Shown piece after piece: positions 20,129-28,773 of a DNA stretch of 64,000 bases. Position numbers and translations under genes: made by a program. The notes under the pieces were generated by a model. The model was not told the DNA's origin, did not search any database, and saw only the letters and a program-made list of their open reading frames with translations. Numbering within the stretch: position 1 is the stretch's first letter; each line of letters starts with the position of its first letter. The DNA lies in NCBI RefSeq assembly GCF_000974365.1, contig NZ_BAZW01000002.1, positions 124,001-188,000 of the forward strand, read 5' to 3'. The DNA comes from Geofilum rubicundum JCM 15548. GTDB lineage: Bacteria; Bacteroidota; Bacteroidia; Bacteroidales; Marinilabiliaceae.

Positions 20129-20731
20129 ATGAAATTATTCAGCAAGATCGTATCCATTTTATTTCATCCCATGTTGATGCCTACTCTGGGGGTGTTTGTG
20201 ATTTTTCAGGCGGGCACACATGTTTCTTTTATGCCCTTTGAAGCCAAACGTATTATTTATATTACTGTTTTTCTGACCACTTGTCTCTTACCCCTTTCAC
20301 TGTTGCCTTTATTGTATCAGTTCGGCGTCATCAAAAGTTTTCAGATGGAAAGTGCCCGTGAACGGGTGCTGCCCGTTTTTTTTACCGGCTTTTTCTATTA
20401 TATGGGGTATCTCCTGCTTAAGAAGCTGGGCGTGTCCGGAGTTATAGGCAGTTTTATGCTGGCTTCTTTGGTAGCGGTACTTTCTGCGGTAGTGGTGACC
20501 TTGTTTTGGAAAATTAGTCTGCATACCATCGGCATAGGCGGAGTAGCCGGCGCTGTCATGGCTCTGGCTTTTCGTTTTGGAATCGATTTAACCCTGCTGA
20601 TTTTCCTCCTGTTCCTGGCGTCAGGTATTACTGCTTCGGCCCGGCTGTATTTAGGGGCCCACCAACCGGCACAGGTTTATGCCGGCTTTTTATGGGGGTT
20701 TTTAATCGTGTTTGCTTCGGTACTTATCTAG
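20129..20731 (+). CDS. PAP2-like integral membrane protein
   Basis: A 200-residue protein with about six hydrophobic helices. The segments MESARERVLPV, HTIGIGGVAGAVMALAF and SARLYLGAHQPAQVYAGFLWG resemble the spacing of PAP2 phosphatase motifs (the RLYLGAHxxxQVYAG part is the most telling), though the lysine-containing first motif is weak. It may be a lipid phosphatase or a degenerate relative. It follows rpoN after 18 bases and is convergent with pdxB, only four bases away. Confidence 0.65.
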   Translation: MKLFSKIVSILFHPMLMPTLGVFVIFQAGTHVSFMPFEAKRIIYITVFLTTCLLPLSLLPLLYQFGVIKSFQMESARERVLPVFFTGFFYYMGYLLLKKLGVSGVIGSFMLASLVAVLSAVVVTLFWKISLHTIGIGGVAGAVMALAFRFGIDLTLLIFLLFLASGITASARLYLGAHQPAQVYAGFLWGFLIVFASVLI

Positions 20732-20735
20732 GTCC

Positions 20736-21860
20736 TTATTTTAGGATAAAGCCCAGATCTTTCAAAATTTGTCTGGTTTCAGAGTTTGTTTGGGCGTGGG
20801 GCACTACCGTCCATTTATGAAATTCCCGCCTTACAGGATAACTGCCGCGCTGCTTCTCAAAATTTTGGGGGTTTTCTCTCAGGCGCGCATCGTCTTCTGA
20901 TACATTGTAAGTCTTTAGAATGGCCTTGGCCGCAGTGATGTAACCGGGTTCATCTGTGGCTTCCAGGTAAATAAAAGGATTCTCCGGCATGGGTAGCGTT
21001 TGAGGTTGCCATTGGGTCAATGGCAGGTCAAATTCTTTGGCTATGGCGTGAATGGTCATGATGGAACCGTTGGCTTTGCCGTCCACTGAATAGCCGGCAA
21101 TGTGAGGGGTTCCCAACCAGACTTTCTGGTGCAGGTCATGGTGTATGTCGGGCTCACTTTCCCATACATCCAAAACAACTCTGGCTAAATGTCCATTGTC
21201 CATTCCCCGAAGTAGGGTCCGGGTATCCGTTACTTCCCCCCTGGAGGAATTAATCACGATGGCACCTTTTTTCAACTGACGAAGGGTGTCTTTGTTAAAC
21301 AGGTGGAAGGTGGCATCCTGGCCCCGCTTATTGAGCGGAGTATGGAAGGTAACAATGTCTGCGTGCTTCAATAAATAACTCAGATCACAAAACTGGTCAC
21401 TTTTTTCCATTCTTTGTCGTGGCGGATCGTTGAGCAATACTTTAAAACCCAGGGCATGGGCCAGCTGGGCCACCTTTTTACCCACCATGCCTACACCCAC
21501 GATGCCTATCGTGGTGGCTGCGGGAACCATACCTTCCAGAATCAGATGGGCTAAAACTGAGGCGATGTATTGCCGGACCGACCCTGAATTGCAACCCGGT
21601 GCATTGCACCATTTGATGCCTGCCTGCTCCAGCCAGGGAACGTCGAGATGGTCTGTGCCAATGGTGGCGGTGGCCACCATTTTTACCGGGGTGTCTTCCA
21701 GCAGGGCCTGGTGGCATTTGGTCCGGGTTCTGACAATCAGAGCATCGGTGTTTTTAAGATCCTCTTTGGATATGCTGTTCCCCGGTATATAGGTGATTTC
21801 TGCGTAAGGTTCAAATACCCCTTTCAGGGTGGGAATTTTGTCGTCTGCAACTATCTTCAT
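20736..21860 (-). CDS. pdxB: 4-phosphoerythronate dehydrogenase
   Basis: A 374-residue D-2-hydroxyacid dehydrogenase catalysing the second step of the DXP-independent pyridoxal 5'-phosphate route. The N-terminus MKIVADDKIP, ATATIGTDHLD and the CNAPGCNSGSVRQYI substrate loop are specific to PdxB rather than SerA. The Rossmann fold GIVGVGMVGKKVAQ, INSSRGEVTD (catalytic Arg) and TPHIAGYSVDGK (catalytic His) are complete, and the C-terminal PdxB-type dimerisation domain follows. It has its own upstream region in the divergent gap with the transketolase gene. Confidence 0.92.
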   Translation of the reverse strand: MKIVADDKIPTLKGVFEPYAEITYIPGNSISKEDLKNTDALIVRTRTKCHQALLEDTPVKMVATATIGTDHLDVPWLEQAGIKWCNAPGCNSGSVRQYIASVLAHLILEGMVPAATTIGIVGVGMVGKKVAQLAHALGFKVLLNDPPRQRMEKSDQFCDLSYLLKHADIVTFHTPLNKRGQDATFHLFNKDTLRQLKKGAIVINSSRGEVTDTRTLLRGMDNGHLARVVLDVWESEPDIHHDLHQKVWLGTPHIAGYSVDGKANGSIMTIHAIAKEFDLPLTQWQPQTLPMPENPFIYLEATDEPGYITAAKAILKTYNVSEDDARLRENPQNFEKQRGSYPVRREFHKWTVVPHAQTNSETRQILKDLGFILK

Positions 21861-21966
21861 ACTTAATTGGTTATTGAGTGGATTCCTGACTGGATCTTAT
21901 TTTTATGTTCGTTTCGGGGGGAAGGTAAAATATCACATAAAAGTATTTATTACTTTTTAAAATTGC

Positions 21967-22135
21967 TATCTTTGTCATCGCTTGTTTTTATGCCTTATTT
22001 ATTGCTTTTTTATCGTCCGGCAGATGCCGGTGATGAATGTTGGATGGCTGCTAATATCGGCCGGTGAACAGGGTTGAATCAGGTCATTAGTTGCGGTACC
22101 GGTTTTAGCAAATCAAAAAAAAATAACTACTTTTG
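21967..22135 (+). promoter_or_regulatory. Two serial -7 elements and a hairpin upstream of transketolase
   Basis: Two full TAnnTTTG matches point toward the transketolase gene: TATCTTTG (21967-21974) and TACTTTTG (22128-22135). Between them lies a small hairpin, CCGGC-AGAT-GCCGG (22017-22030), inside a 25-codon open frame (21990-22067). The distal element could make a long leader or a short RNA; the proximal one, about 114 bases before the ATG at 22249, is the more likely tkt promoter. I recognise no riboswitch. This covers most of the 388-base gap after pdxB. Confidence 0.4.
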
Positions 22136-22248
22136 TGTTCTGCTCTTTCCTGTATTGTGAATCAGGATGTTTGCCGGAGCATGGCCGGAAACGGACCTTA
22201 AAGATATTAAAATAATTTAACAACAAATCTTAATAATTGCCACTAGTT

Positions 22249-24273
22249 ATGAGTAAAGACATTTCAATGAAAGCTGCGGATAATATTCGAATATTGTCAG
22301 CGGCCATGGTAGAGAAAGCCAAATCTGGTCACCCTGGTGGTGCCATGGGTGGAGCTGATTATATCCACATCCTTTTTTCTGAATTTCTGAATTATGATCC
22401 CAATGACAGGAGCTGGGCCAACAGGGACCGCTTCTTTTTGGACCCGGGCCACATGTCGCCCATGTTATATTCCATTTTAGCCCTTACGGGTACTTTCAAC
22501 ATGGAAGATTTATCCAACTTCCGTCAGTGGAGCAGTTGCACGCCCGGTCACCCTGAAAAGGATTTAGACAGAGGCGTGGAGAATACTTCCGGTCCGCTGG
22601 GGCAGGGACATACCATGGCGGTTGGTGCAGCCATAACTGAGCGTTTTCTGAGTGCCCGTTTTGGTGAATGGATGACGCATAAGATTTATACTTTTATTTC
22701 TGACGGTGGTGTTCAGGAAGAAATTTCACAGGGTGCTGGTCGTATTGCCGGATACCTGGGTCTGAATAATCTGATCATGTTTTATGACAGCAATGACATT
22801 CAGCTGTCCACGGAGACCAGTGCGGTTACCATCGAAGATACGGCTAAGAAATACGAAGCCTGGGGTTGGGCCGTTAAGACCATTGATGGACAAAACCATG
22901 ATGAGATTCGCGCTGCGCTCAAAGAAGCCAATGCGGAGAAAGAGAAGCCCTTCCTGATTATTGGTAAAACTATTATGGGTAAAGGTGCTGTTAAAACCGA
23001 TGGTAGTACGTTTGAACGTCAGGTAAGCACGCACGGTCAGCCCCTGGGAGCTGCCGGTGCCGATTTTGGTGCCACGGTTAAAAAATTAGGTGGCGATCCG
23101 GAGAATCCTTTTGTGATTTTCCCTGAAGTGGCAGAGTATTACGCCAAAGTAAACGCTGAGAAAGCCGCTTTTGTGGCCGAAAGAAAAAGTGAACAAAGCA
23201 TTTGGGAAGCTAAGCACCCCGAGCAGGCCGCCAAGTTGAAGACCTTCTTTTCCAACCAGGCACCCAACTTTGATTTTTCTGCCATTGTACAAAAAGCCAA
23301 CAATGCTTCACGTGCTTCTTCTGCTACGGTATTGGGAGAATTTGCGGGAAAAGTTGAAAATATGATTGTTATGTCGGCCGATTTGGCCAACTCTGACAAG
23401 ACGGATGGGTTTTTGAAGAAGACCACGGCCTTTGCCAAAGGAGATTTTTCAGGATCTTTCTTTCAAGCGGGTGTTTCTGAATTGACCATGGCCGCCATTG
23501 CCAACGGTATGGCCTTGCATGGTGGTGTGATTCCTGTTTGCGGAACCTTCTTTGTTTTCAGTGATTACATGAAGCCGGCCGTCCGTTTGGCCGCTTTAAT
23601 GGAATTGCCGGTGAAATATGTCTGGACGCACGATGCCTTCCGGGTAGGTGAAGATGGACCTACGCACCAGCCGGTTGAACAGGAAGCGCAAATTCGTTTG
23701 ATGGAAAAACTCAAGAATCACAAGGGCGAAAACAGCATGCTGGTCATCCGTCCGGCCGATGCTGAGGAAACCACTGTGGCCTGGCAAATGGCCCTTGAAA
23801 ATGTCAAAACGCCTACAGCTTTGATCTTGTCGCGTCAGAATATTACCAATTTACCAGGCAGTACTTATGAGCAAGCGCTTCAGTCGATGAAGGGGGCTTA
23901 CATTGTGGAGAAGGATACGCCAAAGGTAGATGTTGTTTTGGTAGCCAATGGCTCTGAAGTCTCTACTTTGGTAGAAGGTGCCAAACTGTTACGCGAGAAG
24001 AAGGGACTTAAAGTTCAGATTATTTCTGTTCCATCCGAAGGTTTGTTCCGCAATCAGCCCAAAGCTTATCAGGATGAGGTGCTTTTACCCGGAACACCTA
24101 AATTTGGCCTGACCGCCGGATTACCTGTGAACCTTGAAGGTCTGGTGGGTGCCGATGGTATCGTGGCCGGTTTGGATCACTTTGGTTATTCAGCACCTTA
24201 CGATGTATTGGACCAACAATTTGGTTTCACGGGAGAGGCTGTATTTGACAAGGTGGTGGCCATGTTAAAATAG
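22249..24273 (+). CDS. tkt: Transketolase
   Basis: A 674-residue thiamine-diphosphate enzyme moving two-carbon ketol units between sugar phosphates in the non-oxidative pentose phosphate pathway. It has the N-terminal KSGHPGGAMGGADY, the GPLGQGHTMAVG loop, a ThDP/Mg segment SDGGVQEEISQGAGR ending in YDSNDIQLST, the pyrimidine-domain motif THDAFRVGEDGPTHQPVEQ, and the C-terminal transketolase domain. The family's usual GDG reads SDGG here, which I take as a lineage variant. An upstream in-frame TTG (22237) exists, but the ATG at 22249 is preferred. A strong terminator follows, so the gene is probably monocistronic. Confidence 0.95.
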   Translation: MSKDISMKAADNIRILSAAMVEKAKSGHPGGAMGGADYIHILFSEFLNYDPNDRSWANRDRFFLDPGHMSPMLYSILALTGTFNMEDLSNFRQWSSCTPGHPEKDLDRGVENTSGPLGQGHTMAVGAAITERFLSARFGEWMTHKIYTFISDGGVQEEISQGAGRIAGYLGLNNLIMFYDSNDIQLSTETSAVTIEDTAKKYEAWGWAVKTIDGQNHDEIRAALKEANAEKEKPFLIIGKTIMGKGAVKTDGSTFERQVSTHGQPLGAAGADFGATVKKLGGDPENPFVIFPEVAEYYAKVNAEKAAFVAERKSEQSIWEAKHPEQAAKLKTFFSNQAPNFDFSAIVQKANNASRASSATVLGEFAGKVENMIVMSADLANSDKTDGFLKKTTAFAKGDFSGSFFQAGVSELTMAAIANGMALHGGVIPVCGTFFVFSDYMKPAVRLAALMELPVKYVWTHDAFRVGEDGPTHQPVEQEAQIRLMEKLKNHKGENSMLVIRPADAEETTVAWQMALENVKTPTALILSRQNITNLPGSTYEQALQSMKGAYIVEKDTPKVDVVLVANGSEVSTLVEGAKLLREKKGLKVQIISVPSEGLFRNQPKAYQDEVLLPGTPKFGLTAGLPVNLEGLVGADGIVAGLDHFGYSAPYDVLDQQFGFTGEAVFDKVVAMLK

Positions 24274-24336
24274 AGGATCATCTCACGACCATAGCCTTTT
24301 TGGATAAATTAAAAGGATTTCTTTTAATGGATGGAG

Positions 24337-24367
24337 TGCCCGAACGTTTTGTTCGGGCATTCTTTTT
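24337..24367 (+). terminator. Rho-independent terminator after transketolase
   Basis: A 9-bp perfect stem, TGCCCGAAC (24337-24345) with GTTCGGGCA (24351-24359), loop GTTTT, followed by TTCTTTTT. It lies 64 bases after the tkt stop. Confidence 0.92.
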
Positions 24368-24431
24368 GGTCATGATGCTAAGTCGTTGAAAATTCCGTAC
24401 ATCTGTTGTGCTTTTTCCATAAAAAACTATT

Positions 24432-24439
24432 TATCTTTA
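24432..24439 (+). promoter_or_regulatory. Near-consensus -7 element before the HU-SPOR gene
   Basis: TATCTTTA differs from TAnnTTTG in its last base and lies 50 bases before the ATG at 24489, after the tkt terminator. It is the only promoter-like sequence in this gap. Confidence 0.3.
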
Positions 24440-24488
24440 ACAGATTAATTGGATGGTGCTAAATCTGTTCTTCCAAAATAGCTGTTTT

Positions 24489-25570
24489 ATGGAAAATTAC
24501 CTACTGGAATTAATTAGAGAAAACAACCGGATTATCATTCCCAATTTCGGGGCATTCATTGTCTCCCGGGAAAAGGGACAAAATATTTTATTCAATAATT
24601 TTTTGAGTTTTAATGATGGCCTTCTGATCAGCCATATATGTGCCGTTGAGGGTGTGGACTCTGCCACGGCCGCTCAAAAGGTCGAGGATTATGTGGCCCG
24701 GATCAATCATACACTGGATGAAAAGGGCCTCTTTGAGATTGAGGGTATTGGTCGCTTTACCAAGGACGATAGTGGTGTTTTGCGGTTTGAGCAAGTTCTG
24801 GCGGATGAGGATGAAGGCCCTCAGGATGAAGCGCCTCTGACTTCCGCGGGCACTCAGGTGAACCGCGGTAGTGATGACGGGGATTTACTGGATCTGGATC
24901 CCTCCGGGGTCGAAGAGGTGCCTTCAAATACGCCTCCGCCACCGGCTCAGGAGGACCGCAATCATAGAACAATGGATGAACCTGCTCCTTATTCCGCCGG
25001 GTCGGCGATGGCCGGTATTCCCTCCCTGCAGGAAGTGGACCATTCCACCAAAGATATACCGGAACGGCCCGCGTCAGAAGACCATGTTTATATCAAGAAA
25101 GAGGATCGAAAGGGACCTGTAGGACTCATTGTTTTGATCCTTCTAATTCTGTTGTTACTGGTAGGGTCTACGCTTTGGTTTTTCACAGGCGTGTTTGATG
25201 AGTTTAAAAACCGGGCTAAGCAGGAAGCCGCTGAAACCGAGCAGGTGGACGTTCCCGAAATAACAGAGGAGCCGCCAGCTGAAGAGGAAATCGGTTTTGT
25301 GGAAGAGGAGGTGGTGGAAGAACCTGTTGTTGTTTCCACGCGTCAGCACCATATCATTGTCGGCAGTTTTAGGGATGAAGCCAAGGCGCAGGAGCAGATG
25401 AATACACTGTTGGGCAAGGGCTACGAGACCGCTCCATTCTGCCCTATGAAGGCAGATACTTGTTGAGTGTAGAGTGGTATCCTTCTGTGAATAAGGCTTT
25501 GCAGCGTCAGGAAGAACTGCTGAATGAGTTGCAAATGGAAAACTGGGTACTTTCGCTTACCGTGAAGTAA
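24489..25570 (+). CDS. HU-CCDC81 / SPOR domain membrane protein (one frameshift)
   Basis: About 360 residues after correcting one frameshift near 25433. The N-terminus (MENYLLELIRENNRIIIPNFGAFIV) and the following ISHICAVEGVDSATAAQKVEDYV belong to the CCDC81-type HU-like fold found in Bacteroidota; an acidic, proline-rich linker follows. One membrane helix (GLIVLILLILLLLVGSTLWFF) comes near residue 215, then a Glu-rich spacer and a C-terminal SPOR domain (HHIIVGSFRDEAKAQEQMNTL, continuing in the other frame as SILPYEGRYLLSVEWYPSV). SPOR domains bind denuded septal peptidoglycan, so a cell-division or envelope role is likely, with the HU-like part on the cytoplasmic side. A GT2 gene starts 10 bases after its stop. 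Confidence 0.82.
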
Positions 25571-25580
25571 TCCCCGACCA

Positions 25581-26714
25581 ATGGCTGTCCTTGTTGACCC
25601 CTTTTTTAGTTTCCTTTCTGTAGGCGCGCTTGGCATCTTTTTCGTGGGTACTTATGCCGTGGTGATTCTTCTTTTTACCATGGCCTGGCAACGAAAGAAA
25701 CACAGACTATCAGTATTTAAAAGCACTCAAACCTCTTTTATCAGTGTGATTGTTCCGTATAGAAATGAGGCAAAGACCTTGCCCGCCCTTCTGGCGGCAC
25801 TGGGACAACAGAATCTGAGCAGCCATCTGTTTGAAGTGATTGCTGTTAATGATCACTCGGAGGATGGAGGGGAGAATTGGCTGTCCGGTCAAAATCTTTT
25901 TAAGGGATCACTTAGACGGATCGATGCCCAGGGCCAGGGTAAGAAATCGGCCTTAAAGGAAGGCATCGCTTGTGCCAAGGGGCCCTTGATTGTCACCCTG
26001 GATGCCGATTGTGTGCCACACCGTGGATGGCTGAAGACCCTGATGGATGGTTTTGGTCAATGGGAGGCGGATATGTTGATTGGTCCCGTGAAGATGCGGT
26101 CTTCCGGGTCTTTTTTGAGCCGTTTTGAATCGGTGGATTATTGGGCTTTGCAAATGAGTGGGGCGGCTGCAGCGATGCTTGGTTTCCCTGTCTTTTGCAG
26201 CGGGGCCAATTTGGCGTTTAAAAAGTCTGTTTGGGAAGAAGCGGTGCCGCATTCTTCAGGTACCGATGTGGCATCCGGAGATGATGTTTTTTTATTGCAT
26301 GCCTTTAAGAAACTGCATAAAAAAATTTGCTTTCTGAGGCACCCCTCAGCTCTGGTAGAAACCTCTACCAGCGGGTCGGTCGGTGCATTCCTGCGTCAGC
26401 GCATGCGCTGGGGCGGTAAAAGCACGTCTTATAAGGATGCGGCCGCCATTGCCTTGGCCGTTATTGTGTTTATGGCCAATCTATGGTTGTTACTTTTGTT
26501 GGCCTTCTGGATGCTTACCGGGATGCCTTTCCGGATGTTTGGTCTGGCTTTTTTGTTAAAGGTCGCGGCCGATTATTTTCTCTTGCGACAAGGCCGCCGA
26601 CTCTTTGATGTGCGGTATTCGTTTCTCAAACATTTACTTTTTTCTGTTATGTATCCCTTTGGCTTGGTAGCTACGGCCATAGGTGGGCTGATTTTACCTG
26701 AGAAATGGAAATAA
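25581..26714 (+). CDS. Family 2 glycosyltransferase, membrane-bound
   Basis: A 377-residue processive-type GT2. An N-terminal membrane helix (residues 10-35) precedes the GT-A domain: SVIVPYRNEAKTLP, VIAVNDHSEDGG, TLDADCVPH (the DxD-type motif near residue 140), a SGDDVFLLHAF acidic motif and the acceptor-site QRMRWGGK (QxxRW type). Two or three C-terminal helices follow. It should use a nucleotide sugar at the inner face of the membrane; the product is unknown. It lies 10 bases after the SPOR gene, so the two are probably cotranscribed and may act together on the envelope. Confidence 0.85.
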   Translation: MAVLVDPFFSFLSVGALGIFFVGTYAVVILLFTMAWQRKKHRLSVFKSTQTSFISVIVPYRNEAKTLPALLAALGQQNLSSHLFEVIAVNDHSEDGGENWLSGQNLFKGSLRRIDAQGQGKKSALKEGIACAKGPLIVTLDADCVPHRGWLKTLMDGFGQWEADMLIGPVKMRSSGSFLSRFESVDYWALQMSGAAAAMLGFPVFCSGANLAFKKSVWEEAVPHSSGTDVASGDDVFLLHAFKKLHKKICFLRHPSALVETSTSGSVGAFLRQRMRWGGKSTSYKDAAAIALAVIVFMANLWLLLLLAFWMLTGMPFRMFGLAFLLKVAADYFLLRQGRRLFDVRYSFLKHLLFSVMYPFGLVATAIGGLILPEKWK

Positions 26715-26727
26715 GCCATTTAAACCA

Positions 26728-26762
26728 AAAAAGCACCAGACCTGGGGCCTGATGCTTTTCAT
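26728..26762. terminator. Bidirectional terminator between GT2 and KAS III genes
   Basis: The arms AAAAGCACCAG and CTGATGCTTTT pair with one mismatch around a GC-rich loop; A and T runs flank the stem on opposite sides. It separates the two convergent genes. Confidence 0.82.
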
Positions 26763-26782
26763 ACAATGGTTGAAAAATGCCT

Positions 26783-27862
26783 TTAGGGCATTTTGTACAT
26801 AAAGGCATTGATGTTCATGCCGGCGCCGACAGAAGTCATCATGACATTGTCTCCCGACTGCAGTTCATGTCCTTTCAGCTGCCCTTTTACAATAAGGTCG
26901 TAAAGGGTGGGGACCGTTGCCACACTGCTGTTACCCAAGGTACGGATGGTCATGGGCATCACATTGAGATCCACCTCTTTTTCTCCGTATAAGCGGAAAA
27001 TGCGCTTAAGGATGGCTTCATCCATTTTAGCGTTGGCCTGATGAATGAGTACTTTTTTAACGTCCTGAAGCTGCATGTCGTTTTTGGTGAGACACTGCTG
27101 AGCGACCAGTGGCACGTAAGTCAGTGCGTAATTGTAGAGCTTGCGCCCCAGCATTTTTAAATAGATGCCGTCCTGCTCCGGATTATAGGAAGGACCCATT
27201 TGAAGCAAATCCAGATAGTCGGCCGTGTCTGTCCGCGCTATGTGCTTGAGCATGCCCACCGGCTCCTCACTTTCACGGGCTTCCAAAATGGTGGCACTGG
27301 CTCCGTCCGCAAAAATCATGATGTCCCGGTCGTGAGGATCCACCGAACGACTCACCGTATCGGCCCCTATGACCAGCACTTTTTTAGCATCGCCTGATTT
27401 AATGTAATAGTTGGCCTGAATCATGGCCTGTGTCCAGCCCGGGCACCCAAAGGTCATATCGTAAGCAACGGCATTGGGATTTTTTATTCCCAATTTGCTT
27501 TTACCCGGGAAGCCAGGTGGGAGGATATCCGGATAGAGGGAACCCTTTTTCATATCACCCAGGTTATGGGCAACTATTATGTAATCCAGTTTTTCTTTGT
27601 CGATACCGGCCGTATTGATGGCTTCTTCGGCGGCATAAGTCGCCATATCCGAAGTGACCACTCCCTCAGGCGCCACCCGACGTTCAATAATGTCGGTAAT
27701 CTGCTCAAATTTATCGGTAATTTCCTTTCCAGGCGTTTCAATTCGTGAACCATCCTCATTCATGAAGATGTTGTTCTCAAATTCTGAATTTTTAACTACT
27801 ACAGGTGGTATGTAACTACCTGAACCAGTTATTACTGCATAAATAGATTGTTTTGCACACAT
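26783..27862 (-). CDS. Beta-ketoacyl-ACP synthase III family protein
   Basis: A 359-residue thiolase-fold condensing enzyme. The KAS III triad is complete: Cys140 in TFGCPGW, His274 in LIHQANAKMDE and Asn311 in LGNSSVATVP. The ending SVGAGMNINAFMYKMP is typical of FabH-like enzymes. It is longer than the usual 320-330 residue FabH because of an insert near residues 30-55 (NEDGSRIETPGKEITDKFEQ), so it may start a specialised lipid or polyketide rather than bulk fatty acids. It lies 23 bases downstream of lpxH and is probably cotranscribed, linking it to lipid metabolism. The housekeeping FabH is not in the window for comparison. Confidence 0.85.
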   Translation of the reverse strand: MCAKQSIYAVITGSGSYIPPVVVKNSEFENNIFMNEDGSRIETPGKEITDKFEQITDIIERRVAPEGVVTSDMATYAAEEAINTAGIDKEKLDYIIVAHNLGDMKKGSLYPDILPPGFPGKSKLGIKNPNAVAYDMTFGCPGWTQAMIQANYYIKSGDAKKVLVIGADTVSRSVDPHDRDIMIFADGASATILEARESEEPVGMLKHIARTDTADYLDLLQMGPSYNPEQDGIYLKMLGRKLYNYALTYVPLVAQQCLTKNDMQLQDVKKVLIHQANAKMDEAILKRIFRLYGEKEVDLNVMPMTIRTLGNSSVATVPTLYDLIVKGQLKGHELQSGDNVMMTSVGAGMNINAFMYKMP

Positions 27863-27885
27863 GCTTTACTTGTCAAGAATTGATA

Positions 27886-28641
27886 CTAATCTTTATAAAA
27901 TTTTAGGTGGAATTCTGAACCATCCCATTCTCCATAAGAAAAATGCGTAATCCAGTCTCCCAAATATATAAGTTTTGATTGCTCGTTCAACGGAATGGTT
28001 TTGGCCATATGTCGGTGTCCAAAAATAAAATAGTCATAATGTTCGTTTTTGAGCAACTCTTTGGTCCACAACACCAGCCACTCTTTTTCTTCGTCCTGAT
28101 ACTGAACCCCGTGTTTGTCCTTGTTCTGTTCACGGCTTTTGCGCGACCAGTAGGTGGCCAGCCATATGCCGATGTCGGGATGAATGAAACGGAACAACTT
28201 TTGTGCCAGCTTGTTGGTAAATAGGGCTTTTAATCTGTTGTATGATTGCTCATAAGGGGTTAGTCCATCACCGTGTGCCAAAAAAAAGCGTTGGCCGTTC
28301 ATTTCTTTGATAAGTGGTTTTCGGTAAACCTGAATGCCTGTTTCTGCTGGCAGATAGTCAAAAACCCAAATATCGTGATTGCCGGTGAAAAAGTGCACCG
28401 CAATACCTGCATCTGTTAATTCACACAACTTACCCAAAAAGCGGCTATACCCTTTTGGAATCGCTTTTTTATATTCAAACCAGAAGTCAAATATATCTCC
28501 CATCAAATAAATTTCGGAGGCGGTGGGCTGAATGCTGTTCAACCAATTAACGAAGCGCTTTTCGTGGGTGCGGTGGTCGTTGATGGTTGGTGCGCCCAAA
28601 TGCACATCCGATGCGAAATATATTTTTTTACCTGGTACCAA
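27886..28641 (-). CDS. lpxH: UDP-2,3-diacylglucosamine diphosphatase (lipid A synthesis), TTG start
   Basis: A 251-residue peripheral membrane Mn-dependent hydrolase that makes lipid X in lipid A synthesis. Metal motifs occur in order: FASDVHLGAP (residues 9-18), MGDIFDFWFEYK, TGNHDIW, AHGDGL and FGHRHMAK; the FDFWFEY segment is typical of LpxH. No ATG exists between the upstream in-frame stop TGA (28651-28653 region) and the first metal motif, so translation probably starts at the TTG at 28641. A consensus -7 element lies 36 bases upstream. The KAS III gene follows after 23 bases. Confidence 0.88.
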   Translation of the reverse strand: MVPGKKIYFASDVHLGAPTINDHRTHEKRFVNWLNSIQPTASEIYLMGDIFDFWFEYKKAIPKGYSRFLGKLCELTDAGIAVHFFTGNHDIWVFDYLPAETGIQVYRKPLIKEMNGQRFFLAHGDGLTPYEQSYNRLKALFTNKLAQKLFRFIHPDIGIWLATYWSRKSREQNKDKHGVQYQDEEKEWLVLWTKELLKNEHYDYFIFGHRHMAKTIPLNEQSKLIYLGDWITHFSYGEWDGSEFHLKFYKD

Positions 28642-28676
28642 ATTGTCTGCTCAAATTGTCTGTTTTTTTGAAGGGT

Positions 28677-28684
28677 CAAAGATA
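28677..28684 (-). promoter_or_regulatory. Candidate lpxH promoter
   Basis: On the minus strand this reads TATCTTTG, a full match to TAnnTTTG, 36 bases before the proposed TTG start of lpxH. It lies in the 132-base gap to the thioredoxin-fold lipoprotein gene. Confidence 0.5.
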
Positions 28685-28773
28685 TCTGTTTTTCAGCATA
28701 TTTTCCAAACAAAATAAACTTAACATGCCTCGTATTTTAAACGAGTTAGCCCATTAAATGTTCAGAAATGAGC

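Noticed and set aside
21990-22067. 25-codon frame as a leader peptide for transketolase
   Set aside because: No run of codons that would make sense for attenuation and no terminator-antiterminator pair; kept only as a remark in the regulatory entry.
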